A stretch of 64,000 bases of DNA. It comes from JBOGXA01 sp050694175. Its GTDB lineage: Bacteria; Actinomycetota; CADDZG01; WHSQ01. Shown here piece after piece: positions 9,347 through 18,388 of this stretch (positions are counted from its first letter, which is position 1; the number at the start of each line of letters is the position of its first letter). The translations under genes were made by a program, and so were the position numbers. Under the pieces are notes generated by a model, which was not told the DNA's origin, did not search any database, and saw only the letters and a list, made by a program, of their open reading frames with translations. Location of the stretch: contig JBOGXA010000015.1 in the NCBI GenBank assembly GCA_050694175.1, forward strand, positions 1 to 64,000, given 5' to 3'.

Positions 9347-10126
9347 TCATGCTTGCGCTCTCAGTCGCGCTCGAAGGGCCAACCCGGCCAACGTGGTTCC
9401 GAATCCCAGAATCCCGGTCGCGACTACGAGCGCGATCCCGAAATCGGTCAGGGAGATGCCTTCGATGACTTGGTGGCGCAGGCCTTCGATCATGTGAGAT
9501 AGCGGATTTACAGTTGCAACCGCCTTGAACCAGCCGTCCATCAGCTCCCGCGGAAAAAATGCGCTCGACAAGAAGAGTCCTGCGAAGAGCATGGGGAAGC
9601 TACCCTGCACGGCTTCCGAGGATCCAGTCCTGAGAGCGAAAGCCACCGAGACCGATCCCACTCCGGCGGCGACAAGCGCGGCGGTGACTGCGATCATCAC
9701 CATCGCCGGAATGCCGCCGACGACCTCGAGTCCAAAGATGCTCGTTACTGCAAAATAGAGCCACGCCTGAACGAATCCCACAGCGGCCGCACCGGTTACG
9801 CGCCCGACAATGATCGAAGTCCTTGCCGTAGGGGTTGCCAGCAGTCGATCGAAGAACCCGCCCTCAATGTCGGTTGCCATCGCGGACCCCGCGGCAACGG
9901 AACCAAACAAGGCACCTTGAATTATGGATGTCGTGACCACAAAGTCCATGAAGGAGTTGACGGGAGGAAAACCTGGAAGGGCGGTCGAGCGATCCAGCGC
10001 TGCGGAGCTCATCGCGAGGAACAGCAAGGGGAACAGCAGCGTAGGCACGACGGACGTGGGTTGCCTGACTGTTGTGATGATGGAGCGGCGGCTGAGCGCC
10101 CAGTACTGTCTCGCAAGCGAGTTCAT
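9347..10126 (-). CDS. ABC-2 type transport permease (DrrB-like), first of two
   Basis: About 259 residues, six predicted membrane segments, same family as the next gene. The ATG at 10126 overlaps the stop of the upstream ATPase gene as TGATG, which indicates translational coupling. The N-terminus (MNSLARQYWALSRR) is the short cytoplasmic helix common in this family, and the PTARTSII stretch with nearby GFFDR matches the conserved ABC-2 coupling region. It would form the membrane channel with the downstream permease. Confidence 0.88.
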   Translation of the reverse strand: MNSLARQYWALSRRSIITTVRQPTSVVPTLLFPLLFLAMSSAALDRSTALPGFPPVNSFMDFVVTTSIIQGALFGSVAAGSAMATDIEGGFFDRLLATPTARTSIIVGRVTGAAAVGFVQAWLYFAVTSIFGLEVVGGIPAMVMIAVTAALVAAGVGSVSVAFALRTGSSEAVQGSFPMLFAGLFLSSAFFPRELMDGWFKAVATVNPLSHMIEGLRHQVIEGISLTDFGIALVVATGILGFGTTLAGLALRARLRAQA

Positions 10127-11109
10127 CAAGGCACCTGGGGCTCCTTTACGGAAGGTTCGTCTCCCTCGAGATGGCGCCCGGTGGCAATGTGAAAGACGTC
10201 GTCGAGAGTGGGAGTGTGAAGCTCGAGCCCCTCGATGGCGATCCTCGAATCGTCCAACGCACGCGACACAGAGGCCATGCGTGACGCACCGCCACTAAGC
10301 CTTATGGCGATGTATCCGTCGGCGGCCGGTACGGTCTCGCCGAACTCTGCCAGAGTTTGCTCGGCCCGTGCTCTGTTCGCATCTCCCGCAAGCGCGACTC
10401 TCAGGGTGGGCTCGCCCACCTTGGCCTTGAGTTGCGCTGGACTCCCCTCTGCAACGATTCTGCCGTTGTCGATAATCGCGATACGCCCGGCGAGTTGGTC
10501 GGCCTCCTCCATGTACTGCGTCGTTAGGAACACAGTCGTCCCTTCGCGGTTGAGATACCGGAGCTCTTCCCACAACGTCACTCGCGAGTTCGGATCTAGG
10601 CCAGTCGTGGGCTCGTCCAGAAACAGAACTTCGGGTTCATGGATGAGCGCGAGGGCAAGATCAAGGCGTCGGCGCATTCCACCCGAGTACGTCCCCACCC
10701 GCCGATCGGCGGCCGCCGCCAATCCGACTGTCTGAAGCAGGCTCTCACCGCGGTCGATGCCCTTGGACTTCTCGATCCCGTGCAGAGTGGCCTGCAAACG
10801 AACCAGCTCACGACCCGTCATCAAGGGATCGATCGAGGCATCTTGAAGAGCGACTCCGATGGCACGACGGACGGCGTCTGGCTCGGCAACAACGTCGTGG
10901 CCCGCGACCATCGCGCGTCCGCCCGTTGGCTTCAGAAGGGTTGTGAGAATGCGCACCGTGGTCGTCTTGCCGGCACCGTTCGGTCCGAGGAACCCAAAGA
11001 TCTGCCCTGCCGGTATCTGGAAGTCGATGCCGGCCACCGCCTCGATGTCCCCGAAGCGGCGGATTAGCTTTTCGGCAACTATCGGGTGCCGGACCTCGCT
11101 ATCGACGAT
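10126..11109 (-). CDS. ABC transporter ATP-binding protein (DrrA-like) with a probable AUC start
   Basis: Powers the two DrrB-like permeases downstream. Walker A is GPNGAGKTT, the signature is YSGGMRRRLDLAL, Walker B is VLFLDEPTTGLDP, and the switch region (QYMEEAD) and C-terminal DrrA extension are present. The first canonical in-frame start, GTG 11037, lies inside the family's first beta-strand: the homologous residues (IVAEKLIRRFGDIEAV) continue upstream to a TAG at 11121-11119. Between the TAG and the GTG there is no ATG, GTG or TTG, but an ATC at 11109 sits six bases after AGGAG (11120-11116). I therefore extend the gene to 11109 (327 residues). A base error turning ATG into ATC would look the same. 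Confidence 0.85.
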   Translation of the reverse strand: MVDSEVRHPIVAEKLIRRFGDIEAVAGIDFQIPAGQIFGFLGPNGAGKTTTVRILTTLLKPTGGRAMVAGHDVVAEPDAVRRAIGVALQDASIDPLMTGRELVRLQATLHGIEKSKGIDRGESLLQTVGLAAAADRRVGTYSGGMRRRLDLALALIHEPEVLFLDEPTTGLDPNSRVTLWEELRYLNREGTTVFLTTQYMEEADQLAGRIAIIDNGRIVAEGSPAQLKAKVGEPTLRVALAGDANRARAEQTLAEFGETVPAADGYIAIRLSGGASRMASVSRALDDSRIAIEGLELHTPTLDDVFHIATGRHLEGDEPSVKEPQVP

Positions 11110-11159
11110 TGAGCTCTCCTAGCCGGTCGAAGGCTTGAATTCCCAGGCTACTCCGCGCG

Positions 11160-11183
11160 AAAAGGGGGCTCCGAAGAGCCCCC
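11160..11183 (-). terminator. Intrinsic terminator
   Basis: Stem GGGGGCTC (11164-11171) with GAGCCCCC (11176-11183) and a four-base loop. On the minus strand it is followed by TTTT at 11163-11160. It lies just after the stop of the minus-strand gene at 11205-11762 and insulates it from the ABC exporter operon. Confidence 0.85.
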
Positions 11184-11204
11184 TTGACGCTATACGAATC
11201 CGGC

Positions 11205-11762
11205 TCAGAGTCGTTGCAGAAGCCTCAGAACCTTGGCCACGGCCGTCAGCAGCTCCGCGAACGCCGCGTCGAGGTCGATACCTTCATCGAGGAGGTGAGC
11301 AATCGCGCACAACAGGTTACCGATAAGATTGCCCGCACCCGGTACCGCATCGATGTCGATGACAATTCTGTTGATATGGACTACCAAGCCAAGAATGTCG
11401 AGATCGAGCGGTCCGAGCTCGAGGTGCAGGATGTCGCATTTCGCGGTAATTGCGCTGACGGGCATCCGCACCCGCTTGTCTGTGACCGTGCCGATCGTCT
11501 CGCCCGACGCGTCACGCATGCGCCCGTCGAGCAGACCAACCGCGACGATCTCGCCTCCCTCAGCCACAAAGCGGCGAATGTCCATCCGGCCGCGGAACTT
11601 CTCTCCGTCGTCCGTGGTCCCCTTCACCAGGACGTTCGTGAAGCTGTCCGCGGTTGTTTGGACTTGTGCACCGCGGTCGACGTCTGCACTGACCGGAACA
11701 CCCACCGTAGTTCCGAGCATGGCAAGCGCGACCAAGAGCGCGCCGAATCCGAACCTCTTCAT
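11205..11762 (-). CDS. Secreted protein of unknown function with a conserved CDILHLxLGPLxLDxLG core
   Basis: 185 residues. The ATG follows a GGGGGG-rich ribosome binding site and a clear signal peptide (MKRF, a hydrophobic stretch, cleavage near VSA). The mature part starts with a beta-rich region and then has the core CDILHLELGPLDLDILG, a short VVHINRI strand and GAGNLIGNLLC before a final amphipathic helix region. I recall this two-cysteine core from exported actinobacterial proteins but know no function or domain name. The two cysteines (in CDIL and in NLLCAI) could form a disulfide. It has its own terminator, so it is probably monocistronic. Confidence 0.75.
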   Translation of the reverse strand: MKRFGFGALLVALAMLGTTVGVPVSADVDRGAQVQTTADSFTNVLVKGTTDDGEKFRGRMDIRRFVAEGGEIVAVGLLDGRMRDASGETIGTVTDKRVRMPVSAITAKCDILHLELGPLDLDILGLVVHINRIVIDIDAVPGAGNLIGNLLCAIAHLLDEGIDLDAAFAELLTAVAKVLRLLQRL

Positions 11763-11852
11763 GCTTGCCCCCCTTTCACTGGGCCCTCTTCTGACGGGCG
11801 CGATTTACCCGCGGGGAGGGCGGGGAAACGAGGTAATTGTTGGGGACGAAGC

Positions 11853-11878
11853 AAAGGGGCGCCGGTTGTCGGCGCCCC
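11853..11878 (-). terminator. Probable intrinsic terminator
   Basis: A nine-base-pair GC stem (11856-11864 with 11870-11878) and a five-base loop. On the minus strand it is followed by TTTGCTT, a weak U tract. It lies 20 bases past the stop of the M6 peptidase gene. Confidence 0.75.
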
Positions 11879-11898
11879 TTGCCTTGCATGTGTCTCGG

Positions 11899-14112
11899 CT
11901 AGCAGCGGAACTGCTTTGTTGCTTTGCTGCCGAGATGATCGCCGTCGGAGGCAAACACCGAAGTGATCTTGCACTTACCGGCGGAGGGGCGAGTGAACGT
12001 CGCGACGTAAGCGCTCGCGTTGTTCAGCGAATCAGTCTTGGTTGTGATCTTGCGCCATGTGCCGTTCGATCGCTTCTTGTAGAGGGTCACGCGGACATCC
12101 TCACCCGGATGAGCGGGGAGCACGTTCCCTTTCGCCTTTACCTTGGTACTCGTCTTGGTGACCGAGAGGCTGGTGGTCGTGGGCCCGATGAAGCTTGCGG
12201 TTACAGACCTCGGTCCAACCATGTCGATCAGACACGTTCCAGTTCCCGAGCACGCCCCGGACCAGCCCGCGAACCTCGAACCTCCCGTGGGAGTTGCCGT
12301 GAGTGTGACGTCGGTCCCTTGCGAGTACTCCTCAGAGCAGTCTGGACCGCAGTTAATGCCTGCAGGGGAGCTGGTTACGGTTCCCGTTCCGGTTCCGGAC
12401 TTGCTTACGTTCAGCTCGACCGACGACGGCGAGCCCACAGACATGTCCGCGGTCATCGTCGTCGCACAGGAAGAGCTGACGTTGGTGACGGCGACCTGGC
12501 TCGGTGCCCCGCTGTACAAGTTGCTGTTCGGGTTGGATGCCGCATCGAAGACGCTGGGCCCCCGGTACGGATCCCCGTTGTCGCCTCGGTTGAACTGATT
12601 GTCGAGGTGGTTGAGACCGTCCGCCTCTTCGAGGTCCACCAGCTTGCGCGCCTCGTCCGCGTTAGCGAGATTGCTCGCCGTGCGCGTTTCGTCGATGTGC
12701 CAGATGAGGAGCCCGCAGCCGGGCAGACCGGCGTCGTACCCACTCAGCTGCCGGTTCTCAACGAGGAAGTACTCGCCCGTCCCGCTGTTCTGCTGGAACG
12801 TCCAGTCGATCGGTCGCGGGGTGCCGGGATTGTCGAGAAGCTGAATCACGTCGTCGTTCGTGGCCATCTGTGTCAGCGACACAGACTGGCTATCTGTGAT
12901 CTGTAAGGGAGTGAGCCAGCCCTCGTACCACTTGGAGAAGGCGTCGGGATGGACCGGCGAGCTGCCCTCGTGGTTCGAGCCGGTGAACGTCCAGGCCCCG
13001 CCGGCCATGACGCTCCACTCGCCGACACCCTCCGAGCCCCCATCCGTGTCGTAGAGGTCGGGGAGGTTCAGGTCATGGCCCATTTCGTGGACCATGATGC
13101 CGATCGTGGCCATGTGATCATTTCCCGGGTCACCGCTCCAGCAGTGCCTCTCGCCGAACTGGTTGTAGCCGCCGCCGGCGGCGTCCGACCCGACCTGCTT
13201 CCCGTCGACGGTCGGCACCTCGCCGCCAAAGAGCGCCCAGTTGTGTCCCCAGATCGAGTTGCCACAAGAGTTGAGGCTGCCTCCGTAACTGGTTTCATGT
13301 CCTGCAACGATGACCGTGATGTGCAATTCGTTTCTTTGGATCGAACCGTTCGCGTTCGAGTCGAACGCCGCGTAGTCGACGTAGGGATCGGACGCGAGGA
13401 TCGCAGCCTTCGTGATAGCTCGATGGCCGCCGGGGCCGAAATTGGCTTCGAGGTTTGGGTGGGTGGTGCCGATGCGTAACCATCCGACCACGCCGTTGTT
13501 GACCGTGCCGAACGTTTCGGCCGCCGCCGGCAGATCGAGGTTGCCGTATGAAACCTCGTCGTAGTAATCGTTGACGCTTCCTGACACTCCGAAGAATGTC
13601 GTCGCCCAATCCGCTTCGGTGGTGGCCCCCACCTGATTGTCGTAGTCGACCAGCAGCACAAGCGACGGCTGGGTGCCAACATTAGGCGTGTCGCTTTCCT
13701 CGAACCCACCGTGTGCCCGCGCGGTGGCGGCTAGTCGTCCGGTCAGAGTTTCCCTCAGATGGCGCCGGAGGCCGCTCGGTGCCACCCTTCCGGCGGCCAC
13801 TCCACCGGGGACGAGCTTTCCGTCGCGCCGAACGGCGTACTCCCAGAAACCGCTCTTCTTGTTCTTGACGACGGTGTACCCGCGCATGGTTTCGTAACCG
13901 TTGGTCCACTCGTCACCGTAGAGCCTCGCCCGAAACGCAGAGCCGTCCGGTTGTGAGAACCTGGTGACGACCGGCCGAGCGGGCACGGCCGAAGCCGGTG
14001 TGGTGCCCAGAACTGCGACGACCACCCAGAGGATACCGGTGAGGGCGCCGACGAGAAGAAAGCCAACGAACGGAGTTGCGACGCGCGAATGTGCCGAGCG
14101 AGAGTCGTCCAC
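11899..14112 (-). CDS. Secreted M6-like metalloprotease with C-terminal accessory domains
   Basis: About 737 residues from GTG 14112, which has AAGGGG at good spacing; a TTG at 14145 without a ribosome binding site would add 11 residues. A membrane-spanning signal is followed by a propeptide-like region and an M6 (immune-inhibitor A type) catalytic domain with HEMGH at about 342-346 and the downstream LPDLYDTDGG of this family. After about residue 560 there is a GWSGACSGTGTC-type bacterial repeat domain with four cysteines, then an Ig-like beta domain rich in Thr and Lys. The accessory domains probably bind the cell surface or polymer. The zinc site is intact, so it should be an active extracellular protease. 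Confidence 0.88.
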   Translation of the reverse strand: MDDSRSAHSRVATPFVGFLLVGALTGILWVVVAVLGTTPASAVPARPVVTRFSQPDGSAFRARLYGDEWTNGYETMRGYTVVKNKKSGFWEYAVRRDGKLVPGGVAAGRVAPSGLRRHLRETLTGRLAATARAHGGFEESDTPNVGTQPSLVLLVDYDNQVGATTEADWATTFFGVSGSVNDYYDEVSYGNLDLPAAAETFGTVNNGVVGWLRIGTTHPNLEANFGPGGHRAITKAAILASDPYVDYAAFDSNANGSIQRNELHITVIVAGHETSYGGSLNSCGNSIWGHNWALFGGEVPTVDGKQVGSDAAGGGYNQFGERHCWSGDPGNDHMATIGIMVHEMGHDLNLPDLYDTDGGSEGVGEWSVMAGGAWTFTGSNHEGSSPVHPDAFSKWYEGWLTPLQITDSQSVSLTQMATNDDVIQLLDNPGTPRPIDWTFQQNSGTGEYFLVENRQLSGYDAGLPGCGLLIWHIDETRTASNLANADEARKLVDLEEADGLNHLDNQFNRGDNGDPYRGPSVFDAASNPNSNLYSGAPSQVAVTNVSSSCATTMTADMSVGSPSSVELNVSKSGTGTGTVTSSPAGINCGPDCSEEYSQGTDVTLTATPTGGSRFAGWSGACSGTGTCLIDMVGPRSVTASFIGPTTTSLSVTKTSTKVKAKGNVLPAHPGEDVRVTLYKKRSNGTWRKITTKTDSLNNASAYVATFTRPSAGKCKITSVFASDGDHLGSKATKQFRC

Positions 14113-14193
14113 AATGCCCCTTAATGTTCGTGGAAGGTTAGCCAAATCAGGCTAGTGAGCACTAAGATCCTCGGCCATCCGTATTTTTGACTA

Positions 14194-15819
14194 ATGGGAA
14201 AAGTTCTCAGATTCGTTGCGGCTCTTATTCTGGTGACTTCAGCCTGCACTAGCGGCGCCGGGTCGAATGACCAGCGCACCGATGCCGACGGGTCGAAAGT
14301 CTTCCGGGACCGAGTCGGCTGCCGCGTTGGCAACGACCTCGTCACGAGAGTTCGACGCGGTCAAGTTGACGGTGCGGGCCCCGATCTCCTCTACATCCCG
14401 TCGACTCCCAGCTACGTCGGTGGGGAGCTGCGGCCCAGTCATTCGGGACCCTGGCCCTACGTCACCCGGGTGCCGCTGCTCTTGTACGGGCCGCCTTTCG
14501 TGGGGGCCCAGGGGAAACTGAACGATCCGGCCACGATGGCCGACGTGGCCCCAACGATCGCACGCATCATCGGGTTCGATGACTGGCCCGAGCGACGTGG
14601 CCGCCCCCTGGACAGGGGTCTGGTGGTCCGGAGTCCCCCTCGTCTCGTCGTGACGGTCGTTTGGGATGGCGGTGGTCGCAACGTCCTTCGGGAGCATCAG
14701 GGTCGGTGGCCATTCCTCGAGTCGCTTATCGAGCGCGGAACCTTCTATTCGAATATGACCGTCGGATCATCGCCGTCGGTCACTCCTCCGGTGCACACGA
14801 CACTGGGCACCGGGGCGTGGCCGTCTCGGCATGGCATCCACGCCATCAAACAACGACTTGACAGTGGCGAGATCGGCGATCCTCTTGTCGCGTACGACCC
14901 TTCGGCGATAAGGGTTTCGACGCTCGCGGATCTCTATGATCAAGCACGCGGCAATGAACCCGTGACCGCCATGTTGGCGTCGTCGAACTGGCACCTCGGC
15001 ATGCTCGGTCACGGCGCGCAGATGGCCGGAGGGGACAAGGATCCCGTCGTGTTGATCGACGAGAACGGCTACACATTCAGCAACGAGGACATCTATTCGC
15101 TGCCGTCGATCGACGATAGGCCGAGGCTCTTGGACCTGATCGATCGACTCGACGTCTCGGACGGAAAGGCCGATGGTGCCTGGAACGGTGACGACCTGTT
15201 CGGAAACAGTTCGCAGGCGGACGTCTTAGTAAAAAAGGGCAATCCCGCCCGCGTGAAGTACGAGGAATGGCTCCTCGAGGAGCTCATCCGTCGTGGCCGG
15301 CTCGGAACGGACTCTGTAGCCGACCTGTTGTTCGTGAACTTCAAGGCAGTCGACGAGGCCGGCCATCGCTGGGGGATGTCGTCGAGCCAAGTGGGAACGG
15401 TAGTCGAGGAGCAAGATCGGGCTCTCCGGCGCCTGGTCGGTTTTCTGAACCACGAGGTAGGACGCAACCGTTGGGTTTTGGTCATGACGGCGGATCACGG
15501 CCAGACCCCGTTTCCAGAGGAAAGTGGAGGGTGGCCGATTGCACCCGACGAGCTTCTTGCCGATGCGAATCGAGAGTTCGATCGGTCGGACAACGGCGTA
15601 AGCCTTGCAGTCAACGCCACATCGGGCGGTATGTACCTGAATGCCGATGAGATGAGATCGGCCGGCGTCACGAAGGGGGAGATCGCTCGGTGGCTTGCGT
15701 CCTATTCGGTCGGACAGAGCGCCCAGTCCTCCCTCCCCATGCAGTGGAAGGGGCGGGCGCGGGAGCAGCTGTTTGACGCCGTTCTGATCGGGCGACGGGT
15801 GGCGTTCCGCAACTGCTGA
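14194..15819 (+). CDS. Alkaline-phosphatase-superfamily lipoprotein (phosphodiesterase/nucleotide pyrophosphatase type), apparently permuted
   Basis: 541 residues with a lipoprotein signal (lipobox around TSAC, residue 18). The central and C-terminal part carries metal and nucleophile motifs of the type I phosphodiesterase branch: VVWDGGG (Asp 158), VTPPVHTTL with Thr 197 as the likely nucleophile, WPSRHGI, VDEAGHRWG and TADHGQ. Unusually, the segment that normally closes the fold at the C-terminus, the HSGPWPYVTRVPLLLYGP stretch (His 83) plus MADVAPTIARIIG, sits at residues 80-128, ahead of the nucleophile. The last His ligand would then come from the N-terminus, which suggests a circular permutation. 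It should act on phosphomonoesters or diesters outside the cell; the substrate is not predictable. Confidence 0.85.
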   Translation: MGKVLRFVAALILVTSACTSGAGSNDQRTDADGSKVFRDRVGCRVGNDLVTRVRRGQVDGAGPDLLYIPSTPSYVGGELRPSHSGPWPYVTRVPLLLYGPPFVGAQGKLNDPATMADVAPTIARIIGFDDWPERRGRPLDRGLVVRSPPRLVVTVVWDGGGRNVLREHQGRWPFLESLIERGTFYSNMTVGSSPSVTPPVHTTLGTGAWPSRHGIHAIKQRLDSGEIGDPLVAYDPSAIRVSTLADLYDQARGNEPVTAMLASSNWHLGMLGHGAQMAGGDKDPVVLIDENGYTFSNEDIYSLPSIDDRPRLLDLIDRLDVSDGKADGAWNGDDLFGNSSQADVLVKKGNPARVKYEEWLLEELIRRGRLGTDSVADLLFVNFKAVDEAGHRWGMSSSQVGTVVEEQDRALRRLVGFLNHEVGRNRWVLVMTADHGQTPFPEESGGWPIAPDELLADANREFDRSDNGVSLAVNATSGGMYLNADEMRSAGVTKGEIARWLASYSVGQSAQSSLPMQWKGRAREQLFDAVLIGRRVAFRNC

Positions 15820-15937
15820 TCGCTCACAAATTAGGCCAAGTTCCTAGAAAGTCGGCGAAGTTCGTGCGGAAATGGCAACCAGTTGCCTGCTGTGAGCGTC
15901 ATAGGCCTTGTTAGCGCCCTATCGAGAAGGAGTTCAA

Positions 15938-17410
15938 ATGCCGGTTGCCCGCCGCCCTCTTCGGCCTCTGGCCTTAGTCGTCATCAGCCTGTTCTCATTG
16001 TCGAGTCTTGCCTCTTTTCATGCATCCGGTGCCGAAGTGGAGGCGACGGGGTCTTTACGGGTGGTGGTCGCGAAGCATGAGGTCAAGTTAAGACACCAGC
16101 GGGGGGGCAGTGTCCGTCTCAATCTGGGGGCGTACATCGCTGCTACAGGTGAGGACTTCGAGATCCAGGTCAAGCGTCCCGATTACGACAGCCCACCTGC
16201 AGCGACTCAGGTCGATCCCACCACGAAAGCCACATTGCAATCGCTGCCGGATGACGCGCTTGACGGTTGGGAGGGCCTGCGAAACTTCACTGTCGTGGCG
16301 TTTCGCAAGGACTCGGGGAAGCTCGTGGCCCGGGGTCGGTTCAACTTCTGTCCCAACTCGTGGGAATTGCAGCGGACAGGCGATGACAGCGACGAGTTGC
16401 CGTCCTACCCCTACTCGTGCGGCGCGTGGTCGCCGTTCACCAAGGGAATGGTTTGGGGCCTGAACCAGGGCTGGGCCGCTTCCGCGCTCTCTCAATATGG
16501 CAGTGGCCAGATGCGCGTTCCCGAGGGCCACTACTCCGTAACCGTCCGCATAGCCGGGAAGTACAGGCAGATGTTCGGGGTCTCGCCGGAGGATGCAACT
16601 GAGACCCTCGATGTAACGGTTGTCGGCCGAAACGGCCACGGCGACCACGGGGCCGAGCCGGGCCGCGCCTCGCAGCGAGTCGGCAGCTACGGTCCCACCC
16701 GGTCGGTGCCCACGATCTCAGACCCGGATCCAAGCACGGTTGCCGATCTGGTTGCACTCCCGACGTGGAACATGAGGGTGCGGCGCTCGGGCGGAAAGGA
16801 CTACGTCGGGTTCGCGGTTACGCCCTGGAACGCTGGACCCGCGCCGCTGGTCGTCGAGGGCTTCCGGCAGCCCGACGCGGACATCATGGACGCGTTTCAG
16901 TACTTCTACGACGCTCAGGGCAACGCGATCGCGAGGGCTCCGGTGGGAACGATGGAATACGACACGCGCCGGGGCCACCATCACTGGCACTTCCTGCAGT
17001 TCGCCGAGTTCTCGATGATCGACGTGAGCGAGGAGGAGGTCGTGCGTAGCAAGAAGCAGTCGTTCTGTCTTGTACCGACGGACGCGATTGATCTAACCGT
17101 TCCACGGGCAATGCTGCGTGAGTACGGAGGTGGTGCCTTCACGCAGTGCGGAAGACCCGAAGCGCTGTGGGTTCGCGAGGTGCTTCCGACCGGTTGGGGC
17201 GACACCTACTACCAGAGTGTGGGAGGTCAATCCTTCAACATTACGAACCTGCCCAACGGCTTCTACAAGGTGCGCGTCGAGGTGAACCCCACCGGCGAGC
17301 TCTACGAGACGACAACCGACAACAACGTCGCCGAGCGGCTCATTTATCTAAGCGGGCGACCGGGGGCCCGGCGACTCGATGTCTCGCCCTGGCATGGGAT
17401 CGACGCGTAA
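15938..17410 (+). CDS. Secreted lysyl-oxidase-like copper protein
   Basis: About 490 residues from ATG 15938, which follows GAAGGAG at six bases; ten codons upstream are left out. A signal peptide is clear. The C-terminal half (about 270-490) matches the lysyl oxidase domain: GHHHWHFLQF provides the clustered histidines of the copper site, followed by KKQSFCLVPT, the GWGDTYYQSV stretch and a C-terminal NPTGELYETTTDNN. In the family, a tyrosine-derived quinone cofactor oxidises peptidyl lysine; the tyrosines and a lysine pair needed are present in principle but I cannot assign them. The N-terminal half (about 30-250) is beta-rich and unrecognised. Bacterial members are widespread in exported actinobacterial proteins with untested activity. 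Confidence 0.85.
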   Translation: MPVARRPLRPLALVVISLFSLSSLASFHASGAEVEATGSLRVVVAKHEVKLRHQRGGSVRLNLGAYIAATGEDFEIQVKRPDYDSPPAATQVDPTTKATLQSLPDDALDGWEGLRNFTVVAFRKDSGKLVARGRFNFCPNSWELQRTGDDSDELPSYPYSCGAWSPFTKGMVWGLNQGWAASALSQYGSGQMRVPEGHYSVTVRIAGKYRQMFGVSPEDATETLDVTVVGRNGHGDHGAEPGRASQRVGSYGPTRSVPTISDPDPSTVADLVALPTWNMRVRRSGGKDYVGFAVTPWNAGPAPLVVEGFRQPDADIMDAFQYFYDAQGNAIARAPVGTMEYDTRRGHHHWHFLQFAEFSMIDVSEEEVVRSKKQSFCLVPTDAIDLTVPRAMLREYGGGAFTQCGRPEALWVREVLPTGWGDTYYQSVGGQSFNITNLPNGFYKVRVEVNPTGELYETTTDNNVAERLIYLSGRPGARRLDVSPWHGIDA

Positions 17411-17434
17411 AAGGCCTGGGCGGAAAACTCTTTT

Positions 17435-17465
17435 GGGTCTGACGGGAGTAGTTCCCGTCAGACCC
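17435..17465. terminator. Hairpin between convergent genes
   Basis: A perfect 12-base-pair inverted repeat (17435-17446 with 17454-17465) with a seven-base loop. It lies between the convergent stops of the lysyl-oxidase-like gene and the TolB-like gene. Neither side has a strong T run, so it is a likely but not canonical bidirectional terminator. Confidence 0.7.
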
Positions 17466-17476
17466 ACAAGCGTCGC

Positions 17477-18388
17477 CTAGGGCACGGGCTGCCAGTTCGG
17501 ATCGACCTCGAACCTGTTCGGCGTGTCCGTGAGGCGCCGCACGCGGCGCCCGTTGGTGCGCATCCGAAAGAGGTCCGCTCTTCCCTCGGCGCGTGAGCGG
17601 CTCACGACGAAGAACCGGCCGTTGGGCGAGAACTGGGCGCCGAACTCGTCCACCCTGCTATCGGTGATCCTGTCCTTACCCGATCCATCCGGATCCATCG
17701 TGAAGAGGTCGCAGTTCGATTCGAAGCCGCAACGGCTGAACACAATTCGCGTTCCGTCCGGAGACCACGATGCCGACACATCTTGTCGACCCCGGTTGTT
17801 GGTCAGGCGCGTCTCGGTGGTGCCGTCGGGATGAATGGTGAAGATTTCGATGTCTCCGCGCCTCGGTGAGCGTTCGAAAACGATGACATCGTCCACGCTC
17901 CAATCGGGCGCGATCTCGTCTGCCCGGGTATCGGTGACTCTCGTCGCGGTCTGCGTCGTCAGGTCGATGGTGTAGAGGTCACACTGGCGACCGCACCGCT
18001 GGAAAACGGCCTGGTTGCCGTCCGGGCCGAAAGAAACCTGGAATTCGTCCCTGTCGGTGTCGGTCACCCGAGTCGGGTTGCTGCCGTCGGCGTCTCGCAG
18101 GAACAGGTCGGTCGTGCCGTCGTTGTTCGCGCGCGAGTAAATGAATCGACTTCCATCTGGATCCCAACTCGCCCCGAAGGAGTTTCGCGTCCGGGGGGTG
18201 AGACGAGCTGCGTCCGATCCGTCCTGTTCCATGGAAACGAGGAAGGTCGGGGCCGCTAATGATCCTCGGTTGAAGATGATCCTGCCGTTGGCGCCGGGGA
18301 AGGTAGCGCCGGCACCAATGGGCGTCACCGCCACGATGCCGAGAGCCGCGATTGCCGCCGCGGAAATCTTGAGCTTGTAGGACTGCAT
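17477..18388 (-). CDS. Secreted TolB-like beta-propeller (PD40 repeats)
   Basis: 303 residues; the ATG follows AAAGGGAGG. A signal peptide precedes about six repeats of the PD40 type, each with a W/F-x-PDG core and a FxxxR or YSR strand (for example WDPDGSRFIYSR, WSPDGTRIVFSR, FSPNGRFFVVSR), forming a WD40-like propeller. Two repeats carry cysteine pairs (RCGRQCD, RCGFESNCD) that could be disulfides. TolB itself acts with Pal in Gram-negative envelopes; in actinobacteria such stand-alone propellers are exported and have unknown ligands. There is no enzymatic domain. Confidence 0.88.
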   Translation of the reverse strand: MQSYKLKISAAAIAALGIVAVTPIGAGATFPGANGRIIFNRGSLAAPTFLVSMEQDGSDAARLTPRTRNSFGASWDPDGSRFIYSRANNDGTTDLFLRDADGSNPTRVTDTDRDEFQVSFGPDGNQAVFQRCGRQCDLYTIDLTTQTATRVTDTRADEIAPDWSVDDVIVFERSPRRGDIEIFTIHPDGTTETRLTNNRGRQDVSASWSPDGTRIVFSRCGFESNCDLFTMDPDGSGKDRITDSRVDEFGAQFSPNGRFFVVSRSRAEGRADLFRMRTNGRRVRRLTDTPNRFEVDPNWQPVP

